Positions 6,849 to 13,561 of a stretch of DNA of 17,133 bases are shown in pieces. The notes under the pieces are model-generated. The model saw only the letters and a program-made list of their open reading frames with translations, was not told the DNA's origin and made no database searches. The DNA is from Lachnoclostridium sp. UBA2905 (GTDB lineage: Bacteria > Bacillota > Clostridia > Lachnospirales > Lachnospiraceae), in the NCBI GenBank assembly GCA_002349525.1, contig DEDL01000017.1:41312-58444 (forward strand), given 5' to 3'. Numbering within the stretch: position 1 is the stretch's first letter; every line of letters starts with the position of its first letter. The position numbers and the translations under genes were made by a program.

Positions 6849-8159
6849 TTGGATCCGAGCGATGTCGCTACCATTATTACAATTTTTATTCTTTTACTTT
6901 TATCAGCTTTCTTCTCATCAGCTGAAACTGCCCTTACTACAGTTGGACGCATGAAAATAAGAAGCATGGCTGAAGAAGGTAACAAAAAAGCCAAAACGGT
7001 AATGAAACTTATTGAAGACCCCACAAAAATGTTAAGTGCAATTCTTATATGCAATAACGTTGTAAACCTTTCAGCATCTTCAATTTCAACTTCATTTGCC
7101 TACAAAATCTGCAGAAATTATCTGCATATGGAAGGAAGCACCAGTCTGGCAGCAGGTATTGCTACCGGAATACTTACAATTCTTGTCCTGATTTTTGGAG
7201 AGATTACTCCTAAGTCTCTGGCAACAGTTTATTCTGAAAAGTTAGCTCTGTTGTACTGTAATGTTGTATACTTTGTAACACAGCTTCTTACACCATTTGT
7301 ATTTTTAGTAAATATTATTTCAACAGTTCTATTAAAAATATTCAAAATTGACCTTAATGCACATGGTGACAAAATGACTGAAGATGAGCTGATGACAATA
7401 TTCGATGTCAGTCATGAAGATGGAGTAATCGAATCAGAAGAACATGAAATGATTACAAACATAGTGGAATTTGGCGATTCCCTGGTAAAGGATGTCATGG
7501 TTCCACGAATGGATGTTGAGGCTGTAGCTGATGATCTTAGCTATGATGAGCTTATGGAATCCTTCAGCCACCACAAGTTTTCAAGACTTCCTGTATATAG
7601 TGACACAATTGACAATATTATTGGAACAATCAACCTTAAGGATGTATTCTTCTTCCATGGTTCAACAGATACATTTAATATACGTGAACTGATAAGAGAA
7701 CCTTACATTACATACGAATATCGTAAAACATCAGAATTATTCGTAGATATGCGTAAGGAATGTGTTGCCATGGCAATTGTACTTGATGAATATGGCGGAT
7801 TTGCCGGAATCATCACCCTTGAGGATCTGCTTGAAGAAATCGTTGGTGAAATACGTGACGAATATGATATAGGCGAAGAAGATTCCATCATAAAGCTTAC
7901 TGACAACGAATTCTTAGTTGACGGTTCCACAAACCTTGGCGAGATAAATGATGAGCTTGGCATATCCATTGAAACCAATGATTATGATTCCATTGGCGGT
8001 CATGTTATCAATCTTCTGTCAGATTTCCCTGAAGAAGGCGAAATCGCCGAGGATGAATATGCTGAATATAAAGTTATTAAAGTCGACAATCGTAGTATTG
8101 ATAAAATTTACATTAAACTTAAAGCACGTGACGAAAGTGATGAGACTGATGATCTGTAA
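6849..8159 (+). CDS. CNNM/CorC-HlyC family transporter-like protein (DUF21-CBS-CBS-CorC_HlyC)
   Basis: A 436-residue membrane protein of the family often labelled hemolysin or CorC and linked to Mg2+ (sometimes Co2+) efflux. The DUF21 domain fills residues 1-170 with about four hydrophobic segments (near 6-23, 60-80, 98-117, 133-160) and conserved SSAETA (23-28) and FGEITPKS (116-123). A CBS pair follows, starting at VKDVMVPRMD (213-222) and ending with the conserved GGFAGIITLEDLLEEIVGEI (316-335), then a CorC_HlyC domain (about 345-425). The start is TTG at 6849; AAGGAG lies about 11 bases upstream, and no better in-frame start exists before residue 35. It is 32 bases downstream of the ABC-F gene and probably co-transcribed. 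Its last 52 bases overlap the end of the convergent ParA-like gene. The actual ion is not predictable from sequence. Confidence 0.92.
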   Translation: MDPSDVATIITIFILLLLSAFFSSAETALTTVGRMKIRSMAEEGNKKAKTVMKLIEDPTKMLSAILICNNVVNLSASSISTSFAYKICRNYLHMEGSTSLAAGIATGILTILVLIFGEITPKSLATVYSEKLALLYCNVVYFVTQLLTPFVFLVNIISTVLLKIFKIDLNAHGDKMTEDELMTIFDVSHEDGVIESEEHEMITNIVEFGDSLVKDVMVPRMDVEAVADDLSYDELMESFSHHKFSRLPVYSDTIDNIIGTINLKDVFFFHGSTDTFNIRELIREPYITYEYRKTSELFVDMRKECVAMAIVLDEYGGFAGIITLEDLLEEIVGEIRDEYDIGEEDSIIKLTDNEFLVDGSTNLGEINDELGISIETNDYDSIGGHVINLLSDFPEEGEIAEDEYAEYKVIKVDNRSIDKIYIKLKARDESDETDDL

Positions 8160-8980
8160 ATATATGAAGAATGCCTTTCCTGCTTTTCATATGCGCAGCT
8201 CATAATCCCTATATATGCATCTTTCAGTGCTTCAATAAATTCCCTGTTATCCATGGAAGGCGACAGATAGTTTCTGTTAATGAAGTTGCTTATACAGCCT
8301 CTTGATTCAGACTCTGCCGCCTCCATACAATAAGGGATTGCAAATACCCTTCTTTTATCTATCTGATATTTTCTTCTAAGTTCCTCTACAGTATTATATC
8401 CTTTATAGTAATTCCCAATTAGATATACAGACTTATACCTAAAGGATGAAAAATTATTAAAAAAATGAGCCAAAACACTACTGTTCTGATTAAGATTGAC
8501 TACTACAATATCTGCAGCCTCCAATATGGCCTTCGTAGAAAAGCTTTCTGCAGCAAAGGTATCTATATATACCGTATCAAAATAACTCTCCAGAACATCA
8601 AAGAGCTTTTCCATATTTTTACCTAACTGGTAATCAAATAAATCCATATTACTCAAATGACCATGGGGCAGATAAAACATTCTGTCATTCCCATATGTTA
8701 CTGCGCATTTTTTCACATAGGCTTCTTCTATAACATTATATCCCCTTGAAAATCTGTCCATAATGCTTTCAAGCCCATAAGCATTATATGTACCTCCCTC
8801 ACATACAACCTCTCTTTTCATGCTGTTGCAAAGGCAGGTTTCAATATTAACAACATGCTGGTGATTCTCCATAAGTACAACCTTTTCTTTGTCAAATAAA
8901 GCCTGTATTGACGCCATACAGGTAGTATGAAGTGTTGTACCACACTGTCCCCTTACATTACTCCAAAATGCTATTTTCAA
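8108..8980 (-). CDS. ParA/MinD-fold protein with degenerate Walker A (TadZ/CpaE-like), function unknown
   Basis: A 290-residue protein beginning MKIAFWSNVRGQCGTTLHTT. The N-terminal strand-loop-helix is that of ParA/MinD ATPases, but the P-loop reads RGQCGTT instead of KGGVGKTT and lacks the invariant lysine; Arg10 sits where the signature lysine would be. VVLMENHQHVVNIE (34-47) resembles the switch region and TVYIDT (136-141) the Walker B strand. It recalls the atypical ATPase-like proteins found beside Tad pilus genes in Clostridia, but no pilus gene is present here, so that link is an inference. The start is TTG at 8980 with GGGGAGAGG just upstream. The C-terminal 17 or so residues, Ser-rich, are encoded opposite the end of the CNNM-type gene. 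A likely promoter lies at 9154-9182, leaving a leader of about 165 bases. Confidence 0.75.
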   Translation of the reverse strand: MKIAFWSNVRGQCGTTLHTTCMASIQALFDKEKVVLMENHQHVVNIETCLCNSMKREVVCEGGTYNAYGLESIMDRFSRGYNVIEEAYVKKCAVTYGNDRMFYLPHGHLSNMDLFDYQLGKNMEKLFDVLESYFDTVYIDTFAAESFSTKAILEAADIVVVNLNQNSSVLAHFFNNFSSFRYKSVYLIGNYYKGYNTVEELRRKYQIDKRRVFAIPYCMEAAESESRGCISNFINRNYLSPSMDNREFIEALKDAYIGIMSCAYEKQERHSSYIYRSSVSSLSSRALSLM

Positions 8981-9011
8981 ATATACCTCTCCCCTTTTTT
9001 AATTCAAATAC

Positions 9012-9080
9012 GCACCACCCCTAAAGGTGCAAATCTTCTTCTGCTAAAATACTCCTGTGTTTCTTCGCAGTGAATACTGC
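9012..9080 (-). other. Two small hairpins in the leader of the ParA-like gene
   Basis: GCACC (9012-9016) pairs with GGTGC (9026-9030), and GCAGT (9067-9071) pairs with ACTGC (9076-9080) around a four-base loop. Both lie between the predicted promoter at 9154-9182 and the TTG start at 8980. They are too short to name as a known riboswitch. Confidence 0.4.
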
Positions 9081-9144
9081 AACGATTATTAATCAAAGAT
9101 TTTCTAATGATACTTAATCAGAATTCTGTAATACACTCTTTGCT

Positions 9145-9166
9145 AATGATTTGATAATAAATCATT
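9145..9166. promoter_or_regulatory. Palindrome overlapping a promoter -10, possible operator
   Basis: AATGATTT (9145-9152) and AAATCATT (9159-9166) form a perfect 8-base inverted repeat around GATAAT. The minus-strand -10 box (9154-9159) lies in its centre, an arrangement typical of repressor operators. No cognate regulator is identified. Confidence 0.45.
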
Positions 9167-9182
9167 TAACATAATATGTAAA
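9154..9182 (-). promoter_or_regulatory. Likely sigma-A promoter for the ParA-like gene
   Basis: On the minus strand TTTACA (9177-9182), 17 bases, TATTAT (9154-9159); both boxes match the consensus at five of six positions. It is the best promoter I find upstream of the gene ending at 8108, although it lies about 170 bases before the start codon. Confidence 0.6.
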
Positions 9183-9394
9183 GAGCATATTGTTCTTTTT
9201 GGATAATTTTGTTAATGTTGCACATGATTTCAGAAATAATTTGTTGAAAACGGATATTGTAGAAATCGACGGAATTGCAGCTAATCCGCTACTTTAAAAT
9301 CACTTCTTATGAAAGCAGGGATTTTATCAGGCTAAAAGCAGTATTTTTATCAGACCTAAAGCAGTAATTTTAATTTTATCATACTGCAACAAAA
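9183..9394. other. Gene-free stretch with short direct repeats
   Basis: No convincing gene. It holds a 35-codon plus-strand reading frame (TTG 9190 to TAA 9297) with only a weak ribosome site, and the 23-base direct repeat at 9312-9382. Together with 8981-9182 (leader and promoter) and 9395-9535 (pyrE terminator and 3' region) it fills the 555-base gap between the ParA-like gene and pyrE. Confidence 0.6.
9312..9382. repeat. Three direct copies of an AAAGCAG...TTTTATCA unit, 23-base period
   Basis: AAAGCAG begins at 9312, 9335 and 9358, exactly 23 bases apart, and each copy continues with a T-rich run and TTATCA. The third copy has a small insertion. The even spacing (about two helical turns) could suit a DNA-binding protein, but this is inference. 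Confidence 0.65.
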
Positions 9395-9429
9395 AAACTC
9401 CGAATGTTCAATTCGAACCCACGGAGTTT
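9395..9429 (-). terminator. Rho-independent terminator of pyrE
   Basis: AAACTCCG (9395-9402) pairs with CGGAGTTT (9422-9429), with an inner GTTC/GAAC stem. On the minus strand the hairpin ends in a run of seven T (rc of 9391-9397), the classic form. It lies about 107 bases past the pyrE stop codon. Confidence 0.85.
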
Positions 9430-9447
9430 CTGTAAACATTATATTGC

Positions 9448-9520
9448 CTGGTAAATCATCTGCTAAATAATCTGCTAAATTATTCACCTGCTGTTAGCTA
9501 TAGTATATTAGCTTTACCAG
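9448..9520 (-). other. Inverted repeat enclosing 12-base direct repeats in the pyrE 3' region
   Basis: CTGGTAAA (9448-9455) and TTTACCAG (9513-9520) are perfect 8-base complements enclosing 57 bases. Inside are two copies of ATCTGCTAAAT at 9458-9468 and 9470-9480 and a second small hairpin, AGCTA/TAGCT (9496-9500 with 9509-9513). Transcribed as the pyrE 3' untranslated region it could fold into a branched structure. Its function is unknown. Confidence 0.45.
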
Positions 9521-9535
9521 TAATTATTATGATAA

Positions 9536-10210
9536 TTATTTGATGCCATATTCCTCATAATACTTATCAATACGGGCCTTTATCTCATCATCAATTATTA
9601 TCTTTCCCTTGTATGGTTTGTTGTAAAGGTGGCTTACAACCTCTTCCATTGTAACTATTGCAGTTGTCTTGATTCCATATGTATCTCCAACCTCTTCCAG
9701 GGCACCCTTGTCACCTGTTCCTCTTTCCATACGGTTAACAGAAACACAAAGTCCGATAATATTCTTTACACCCTGCTCTTTAAGAATTGGCATTGTTTCT
9801 CTAATTGATTTACCTGATGTAGTAACGTCCTCAATTATAACTACTCTGCTGTCTTCTGAAAGTGGACTACCTAAAAGAATTCCTGTATCACCATGATCCT
9901 TAACTTCTTTTCTGTTTGAGCAGTAACCTACGTTAACACCATATTTTTCGCTAAGAGCAACTGAAGTTGTAACACTAAGTGGAATTCCCTTATATGCAGG
10001 TCCGAAAAGAATATCAAAATCAAGACCAAAATTTTCTTTTATTGCAGTTGCATAATACTGACCTAACTTTCTAAGCTGTTCTCCTGTGCGGTAAAAACCT
10101 GTATTAATAAAAAAAGGTGTCTTACGTCCACTCTTTGTAACAAAATCACCAAATCTTAAAACCTGGCAATCTACCATAAACTCTATAAACTCTTTTTTGT
10201 ACTGTTCCAT
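9536..10210 (-). CDS. pyrE: Orotate phosphoribosyltransferase
   Basis: Cytoplasmic enzyme of de novo pyrimidine synthesis that joins orotate and PRPP to give OMP. The 224-residue length is normal. The PRPP-binding motif VVIIEDVTTSGKS is at 123-135. Other family features are FGPAYKGIPL (69-78), the flexible-loop sequence NRKEVKDHG (99-107) and the N-terminal KSGRKTPFFIN (26-36). The ATG at 10210 follows AAGGAGGG at about nine bases. A consensus extended -10 promoter lies upstream and a strong terminator downstream, so it appears to be a single-gene transcript. PyrK and PyrD, acting one step earlier in the pathway, are encoded about 2.5 kb away on the other strand; PyrE uses the orotate made by that complex. 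No PyrR attenuator is apparent in the roughly 54-base leader. Confidence 0.96.
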   Translation of the reverse strand: MEQYKKEFIEFMVDCQVLRFGDFVTKSGRKTPFFINTGFYRTGEQLRKLGQYYATAIKENFGLDFDILFGPAYKGIPLSVTTSVALSEKYGVNVGYCSNRKEVKDHGDTGILLGSPLSEDSRVVIIEDVTTSGKSIRETMPILKEQGVKNIIGLCVSVNRMERGTGDKGALEEVGDTYGIKTTAIVTMEEVVSHLYNKPYKGKIIIDDEIKARIDKYYEEYGIK

Positions 10211-10271
10211 TGTATTAAACCCTCCTTATAATATGAGCTTTCAAGAAACCCGCTTTTCTTTGGATTTTTCA

Positions 10272-10301
10272 ATTATAGCATATAACACAAAGGGTTTTCA
10301 A
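10272..10301 (-). promoter_or_regulatory. Extended -10 promoter of pyrE
   Basis: On the minus strand TTGAAA (10296-10301), 18 bases ending in TGC, then a perfect TATAAT (10272-10277). Transcription would start about 55 bases before the pyrE ATG. The leader contains a small AAGAAA/TTTCTT hairpin. Confidence 0.8.
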
Positions 10302-10364
10302 TCAGTTATTCAAGTGGACATCTTATCCTGTACTTATTCCACCAAAACAGGCTACATACATGAC

Positions 10365-10394
10365 TTGAAAAATGATACATATTAAGTGTATACT
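10365..10394 (+). promoter_or_regulatory. Likely promoter of the AraC-type regulator gene
   Basis: TTGAAA (10365-10370), 18 bases, TATACT (10389-10394). It points away from the pyrE promoter and would start transcription about 30 bases before the ATG at 10431. Confidence 0.6.
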
Positions 10395-10430
10395 TGACTT
10401 ATCTTATTATTGGTCCGGAGAGTGATTATT

Positions 10431-11222
10431 ATGTTTAACATAAAATGTGTTGTAGTGGGCTGTCACGTTACCACTCCATTCGAATGTGATTTTCCAGGTG
10501 GAATAAACAATGATTTTTTACTTATTCCTGCTTCTGAATTTATTATGAGAATTAATGGAATTGACGAAACCTTTCCTGCCAACACTGCGTTTTATTTTCC
10601 TGCCGGAACACCATTTCATTATTCAAGTTCCGAAGATTCCTATGTTGATTATTTTATACATTTCACCAAGGACAATGCCAGCCGTTACATATTTTCTCTT
10701 CCTGTTGGTCAGCCAATATATCTCAATGATCCGGCAAGAGTTTATAATCTCATTGAGCTGATTGCCTTTGAAAATAATACTGTTCATAATAATAAATACG
10801 AAATATTAGATAATTTGATGAAGGCTCTCTTTTTAAAAATAAGCGAATCATCTGAATATGATCCGCTTAAGCCTCATTTCAATGAATTCTACAATATCAG
10901 AAACAAGATATACCTTCACCCTGAAAAGGAATGGAACCTGAAGGATATTTCTGACAAACTTAATATGAGTCCCAATTATGTGCACAAATTATACAAGGAA
11001 TATTTTGGCACAACATGTCAGAACGATATTATACAATGCCGTATCAAACATGCTATGGATTATCTTGCCCACACTACTTATACCATTAATTGCATCAGTT
11101 CATACTGTGGTTACAAAAATGTTGAGCATTTCAGCAGACAGTTTAAGAAGGAAACCGGTATGTCTCCACGTGAATATAGGAAAATGTCCGGAGAATATCC
11201 TGATCTGCCAAAACAGATTTAG
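10431..11222 (+). CDS. AraC family transcriptional regulator
   Basis: A 263-residue DNA-binding regulator. Residues 20-80 form a cupin-like sensor domain (NTAFYFPAGTPFHY, then DYFIHFTKDN), as in sugar-sensing AraC proteins. The C-terminal 100 residues hold two helix-turn-helix motifs: WNLKDISDKLNMSPNYVHKLYKEYFG (168-193) and INCISSYCGYKNVEHFSRQFKKETGMSPREYR (219-250), the second being the highly conserved AraC signature. An in-frame TTG at 10410 exists, but the ribosome site GGAG lies at 10417-10420, so the ATG at 10431 is the better start. No sugar operon lies next to it: neighbours are pyrE (divergent) and a ZIP transporter (convergent), so the ligand and targets cannot be inferred. It may act elsewhere in the genome. 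Confidence 0.93.
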   Translation: MFNIKCVVVGCHVTTPFECDFPGGINNDFLLIPASEFIMRINGIDETFPANTAFYFPAGTPFHYSSSEDSYVDYFIHFTKDNASRYIFSLPVGQPIYLNDPARVYNLIELIAFENNTVHNNKYEILDNLMKALFLKISESSEYDPLKPHFNEFYNIRNKIYLHPEKEWNLKDISDKLNMSPNYVHKLYKEYFGTTCQNDIIQCRIKHAMDYLAHTTYTINCISSYCGYKNVEHFSRQFKKETGMSPREYRKMSGEYPDLPKQI

Positions 11223-11248
11223 GATGCTGCCATGGACATATGCGGCTT

Positions 11249-12043
11249 TTATCCAAGGGCCACATCTAATATCATCATTACCATAAAACCTGTTATAAAA
11301 CCAAGTGTTCCTATATTGTCCTTTTCACCCATATGGGCCTGGGGAATCAGTTCCTCCACCACAACATATATCATTGTTCCCGCCGCAAATGCCAGAAAAA
11401 CCGGTATAATTCTTGATATGCAGCCTGCAATCAATGCCGCAACTACTGCAGCAAGGGGTTCAACAGCAGCCGAAAGCACACCTATTCCAAATGCTTTCTT
11501 CCTGTCACAGCCTTCAGATATAAGTGGGAGTGCTACAGCCGTTCCTTCAGGATAATTCTGTATTCCAATTCCAAGTGACAGGGCAAATGCCCCTGAAAGC
11601 AGACCCGCATCCCCTGGATTTGCTCCTGCAAGTGCACATGCAAGACCCACTGCAAAGCCTTCCGGTATATTATGAACTGTCATAGCTATAATAAGCATTA
11701 GTGTATCTTTTCTAATCCTTGTGGTGCATTCCCTGACCTCATTTTTCCCGGAATATCTTTTTTCAAGCAATCTGTCTGTAATAAGCAAAAAAATAACTCC
11801 TAAAAGAAATCCGCCTGGAACAACTATCCAGCCAATCTGTCCATTCTTTTCGGCAGTTTCAATTCCCGGAACAAGGAGTGACCATATAGACGCAGCCACC
11901 ATAACTCCCCCTGCAAAACCAAGAAATATTCTCTGAATGCTCTCTCCCATATTCTTCTTCACAAAAAAAACATTTAGTGCACCAAGAGTTGTTATCATAA
12001 ATGTAAATGCTGATCCGGCAAGTGCCATAGTCAAACCTTTCAT
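11249..12043 (-). CDS. ZIP family metal transporter
   Basis: A 264-residue membrane protein of the ZIP (ZupT/GufA-like) family that moves divalent metals such as Zn2+, Fe2+ or Mn2+ into the cytoplasm. The metal-binding helices are clear: TVHNIPEGFAVGLA (122-135) and QNYPEGTAVALPL (162-174), plus MIYVVVEELIPQAH (224-237). About eight hydrophobic segments are visible, with a charged loop at 91-112. The first ATG (12043) has only a weak ribosome site; an internal ATG at 12028 has AAAGG seven bases upstream and is a reasonable alternative, shortening the protein by five residues. It follows the Cys-motif protein gene by 44 bases on the same strand and is likely co-transcribed with it. Only 26 bases separate its stop from the convergent AraC gene, and I see no terminator there. 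Confidence 0.93.
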   Translation of the reverse strand: MKGLTMALAGSAFTFMITTLGALNVFFVKKNMGESIQRIFLGFAGGVMVAASIWSLLVPGIETAEKNGQIGWIVVPGGFLLGVIFLLITDRLLEKRYSGKNEVRECTTRIRKDTLMLIIAMTVHNIPEGFAVGLACALAGANPGDAGLLSGAFALSLGIGIQNYPEGTAVALPLISEGCDRKKAFGIGVLSAAVEPLAAVVAALIAGCISRIIPVFLAFAAGTMIYVVVEELIPQAHMGEKDNIGTLGFITGFMVMMILDVALG

Positions 12044-12087
12044 TCTACCATCTTTTCTTATACCAGTATTCTTGATATAATATATTC

Positions 12088-12591
12088 CTAATCTGACAAA
12101 AAGTTCGAAATATCTTCAACTTCCTTCATAATATCTTCAAGCTCTTCCAAGGAAAAATCATAGCTTACTACACAAAGAACCTTATAGAAAATGATGCTTA
12201 TATTTTCGGCAAGATCATTTTTTTTGACCATTTGGTATGCCTTCTTAGACAAATCTATTATCCTCTCAAGAAGTTTAAGCTTCATATCTTTTATATCCCC
12301 CGGACATGTTTCCAAAGCATTCATATCGTAGGACGAGGTATTGCCGCAGGGATTGGCACAATAGGCACAATCCGGTACAATTTTTCTTTTTTCCCCCTCA
12401 ATTATATCTTCAAGCAGCTTTATCTTTTCATTATCATCTGCCAGGAAATCTGCGTGTCCTAATTCCGTAAGAATATAGAGTATTATTCTATCTGTATTAT
12501 CAGTCTTTGGCTTTGTCTGACAGGCCTTTGCAAGACCAATAAGTTTGCCTGTAAGCATTTTAATGCTGTTATATGAAAATGACTCATTCAT
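12088..12591 (-). CDS. Hypothetical helical protein with C-x2-C-x3-C metal-binding-like motif
   Basis: A 167-residue soluble protein I cannot name. It looks mostly alpha-helical, with a central motif PDCAYCANPCGNTSSYD: Cys75, Cys78 and Cys82, with Cys96 a possible fourth ligand. Such spacing suggests a metal or iron-sulfur site, and the motif vaguely recalls proteins related to hydroxylamine reductase, but I cannot confirm that. There is no signal peptide or membrane segment. It lies 44 bases upstream of the ZIP transporter gene on the same strand, which fits a metal-linked role (inference). The annotated ATG at 12591 has AAAGGAAAGGA unusually far upstream (about 16 or more bases) and no better start is visible, so translation may be weak or the start misplaced. 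Confidence 0.65.
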   Translation of the reverse strand: MNESFSYNSIKMLTGKLIGLAKACQTKPKTDNTDRIILYILTELGHADFLADDNEKIKLLEDIIEGEKRKIVPDCAYCANPCGNTSSYDMNALETCPGDIKDMKLKLLERIIDLSKKAYQMVKKNDLAENISIIFYKVLCVVSYDFSLEELEDIMKEVEDISNFLSD

Positions 12592-12700
12592 AGATTTATA
12601 ATTATTATCCTTTCCTTTAATCTCAAATGACTTCTTTTATATCTTAAGTAATATGAAATAATAATATTCAGTTCTCCCATCATATCATTTATCTCCCTTA

Positions 12701-12729
12701 TTGTAAAACCAGGCTTTTTTTGTTATATT
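12701..12729 (+). promoter_or_regulatory. Promoter of the pyrK-pyrD operon
   Basis: TTGTAA (12701-12706), 17 bases, TATATT (12724-12729). The start point near 12736 leaves a leader of only about 30 bases, too short for a PyrR-type attenuator, so any pyrimidine control would act at initiation. Confidence 0.75.
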
Positions 12730-12766
12730 TAAAATAATCATATAAAACCGAAGGGAGAGTCAGGGA

Positions 12767-13561
12767 ATGAAAAAAGAAACTTACTCCATACATTCCATTA
12801 ATAAACTTTCTGCTGATATCATAGATATGTGGGTTAAGGCAGATGACATTGCAAAAAACGCTGTTCCCGGCCAATTTGTATCAATATACTGTGATGACAA
12901 AAGTACACTTCTTCCTCGTCCAATCAGTATATGCGATACCGACAGTGAGAATGGTCTTTTAAGACTTGTATTCCGTATTGCCGGAAAAGGCACAAAGGAA
13001 TTTTCAGAAAAAAAAGCCGGTGATACTCTTGATATAATCGGTCCACTTGGCAACGGATATACCGCTTCATTTGAAAGTATCAAGGCCATGGATAATCCTT
13101 CAGTCACAGTTATGGGCGGCGGAATTGGCATTCCTCCTATGCTTAAAACAGCAAAAGCCCTTAACAGTGCTGGTATCAATGTGAATATTGTTCTTGGTTA
13201 CAGAGATTTTCTTTTCCTGAACGATGAATTTTCAAAATACGGTAATGTGTACCTTTCAACAGAAGATGGCAGCTTTGGAACAAAAGGTAATGTCATTGAC
13301 TGTATCAGGGAGAATAATATAAAATCCGATGCAATACTTGCATGTGGTCCTCTTCCAATGCTTAGAGGTATCAAAAGCTATGCAGCTGATAACAATATTA
13401 AAACATGGATTTCCCTTGAAGAAAAAATGGCCTGTGGAATCGGTGCATGCCTTGCATGTGTCTGCAAATCTACAGATATAGATTCACACAGTATGGTTAA
13501 AAATAAGCGCATTTGCAAGGATGGTCCTGTATTTGACGCAATGGAGGTGGATTTTTCATGA
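12767..13561 (+). CDS. pyrK: Dihydroorotate dehydrogenase B, electron-transfer subunit
   Basis: A 264-residue FAD and [2Fe-2S] protein that passes electrons from the FMN of PyrD to NAD+ in the class 1B enzyme. RPISI (51-55) is the flavin-binding motif, GGGIGIPPM (117-125) and CGPLPM (193-198) belong to the NAD domain, and Cys223, Cys228, Cys231 and Cys250 match the C-x4-C-x2-C-x(n)-C iron-sulfur cluster near the C-terminus. Length is typical. GGGAGAG lies about nine bases before the ATG. The stop codon overlaps the pyrD start (ATGA), so the two subunits are translationally coupled. This pairing marks the NAD-dependent DHOD found in Firmicutes, suited to anaerobic growth. Confidence 0.97.
   Translation: MKKETYSIHSINKLSADIIDMWVKADDIAKNAVPGQFVSIYCDDKSTLLPRPISICDTDSENGLLRLVFRIAGKGTKEFSEKKAGDTLDIIGPLGNGYTASFESIKAMDNPSVTVMGGGIGIPPMLKTAKALNSAGINVNIVLGYRDFLFLNDEFSKYGNVYLSTEDGSFGTKGNVIDCIRENNIKSDAILACGPLPMLRGIKSYAADNNIKTWISLEEKMACGIGACLACVCKSTDIDSHSMVKNKRICKDGPVFDAMEVDFS

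Noticed and set aside
9395..9429. tRNA-like T-arm sequence (GGTTCGAAT on the minus strand)
   Set aside because: No anticodon arm, D arm or acceptor stem surrounds it; the sequence is the loop part of the pyrE terminator hairpin.
12592..12766. PyrR-type attenuator or pyrimidine riboswitch before pyrK
   Set aside because: The best promoter leaves only about 30 bases of leader, and no anti-terminator or terminator pair is visible.
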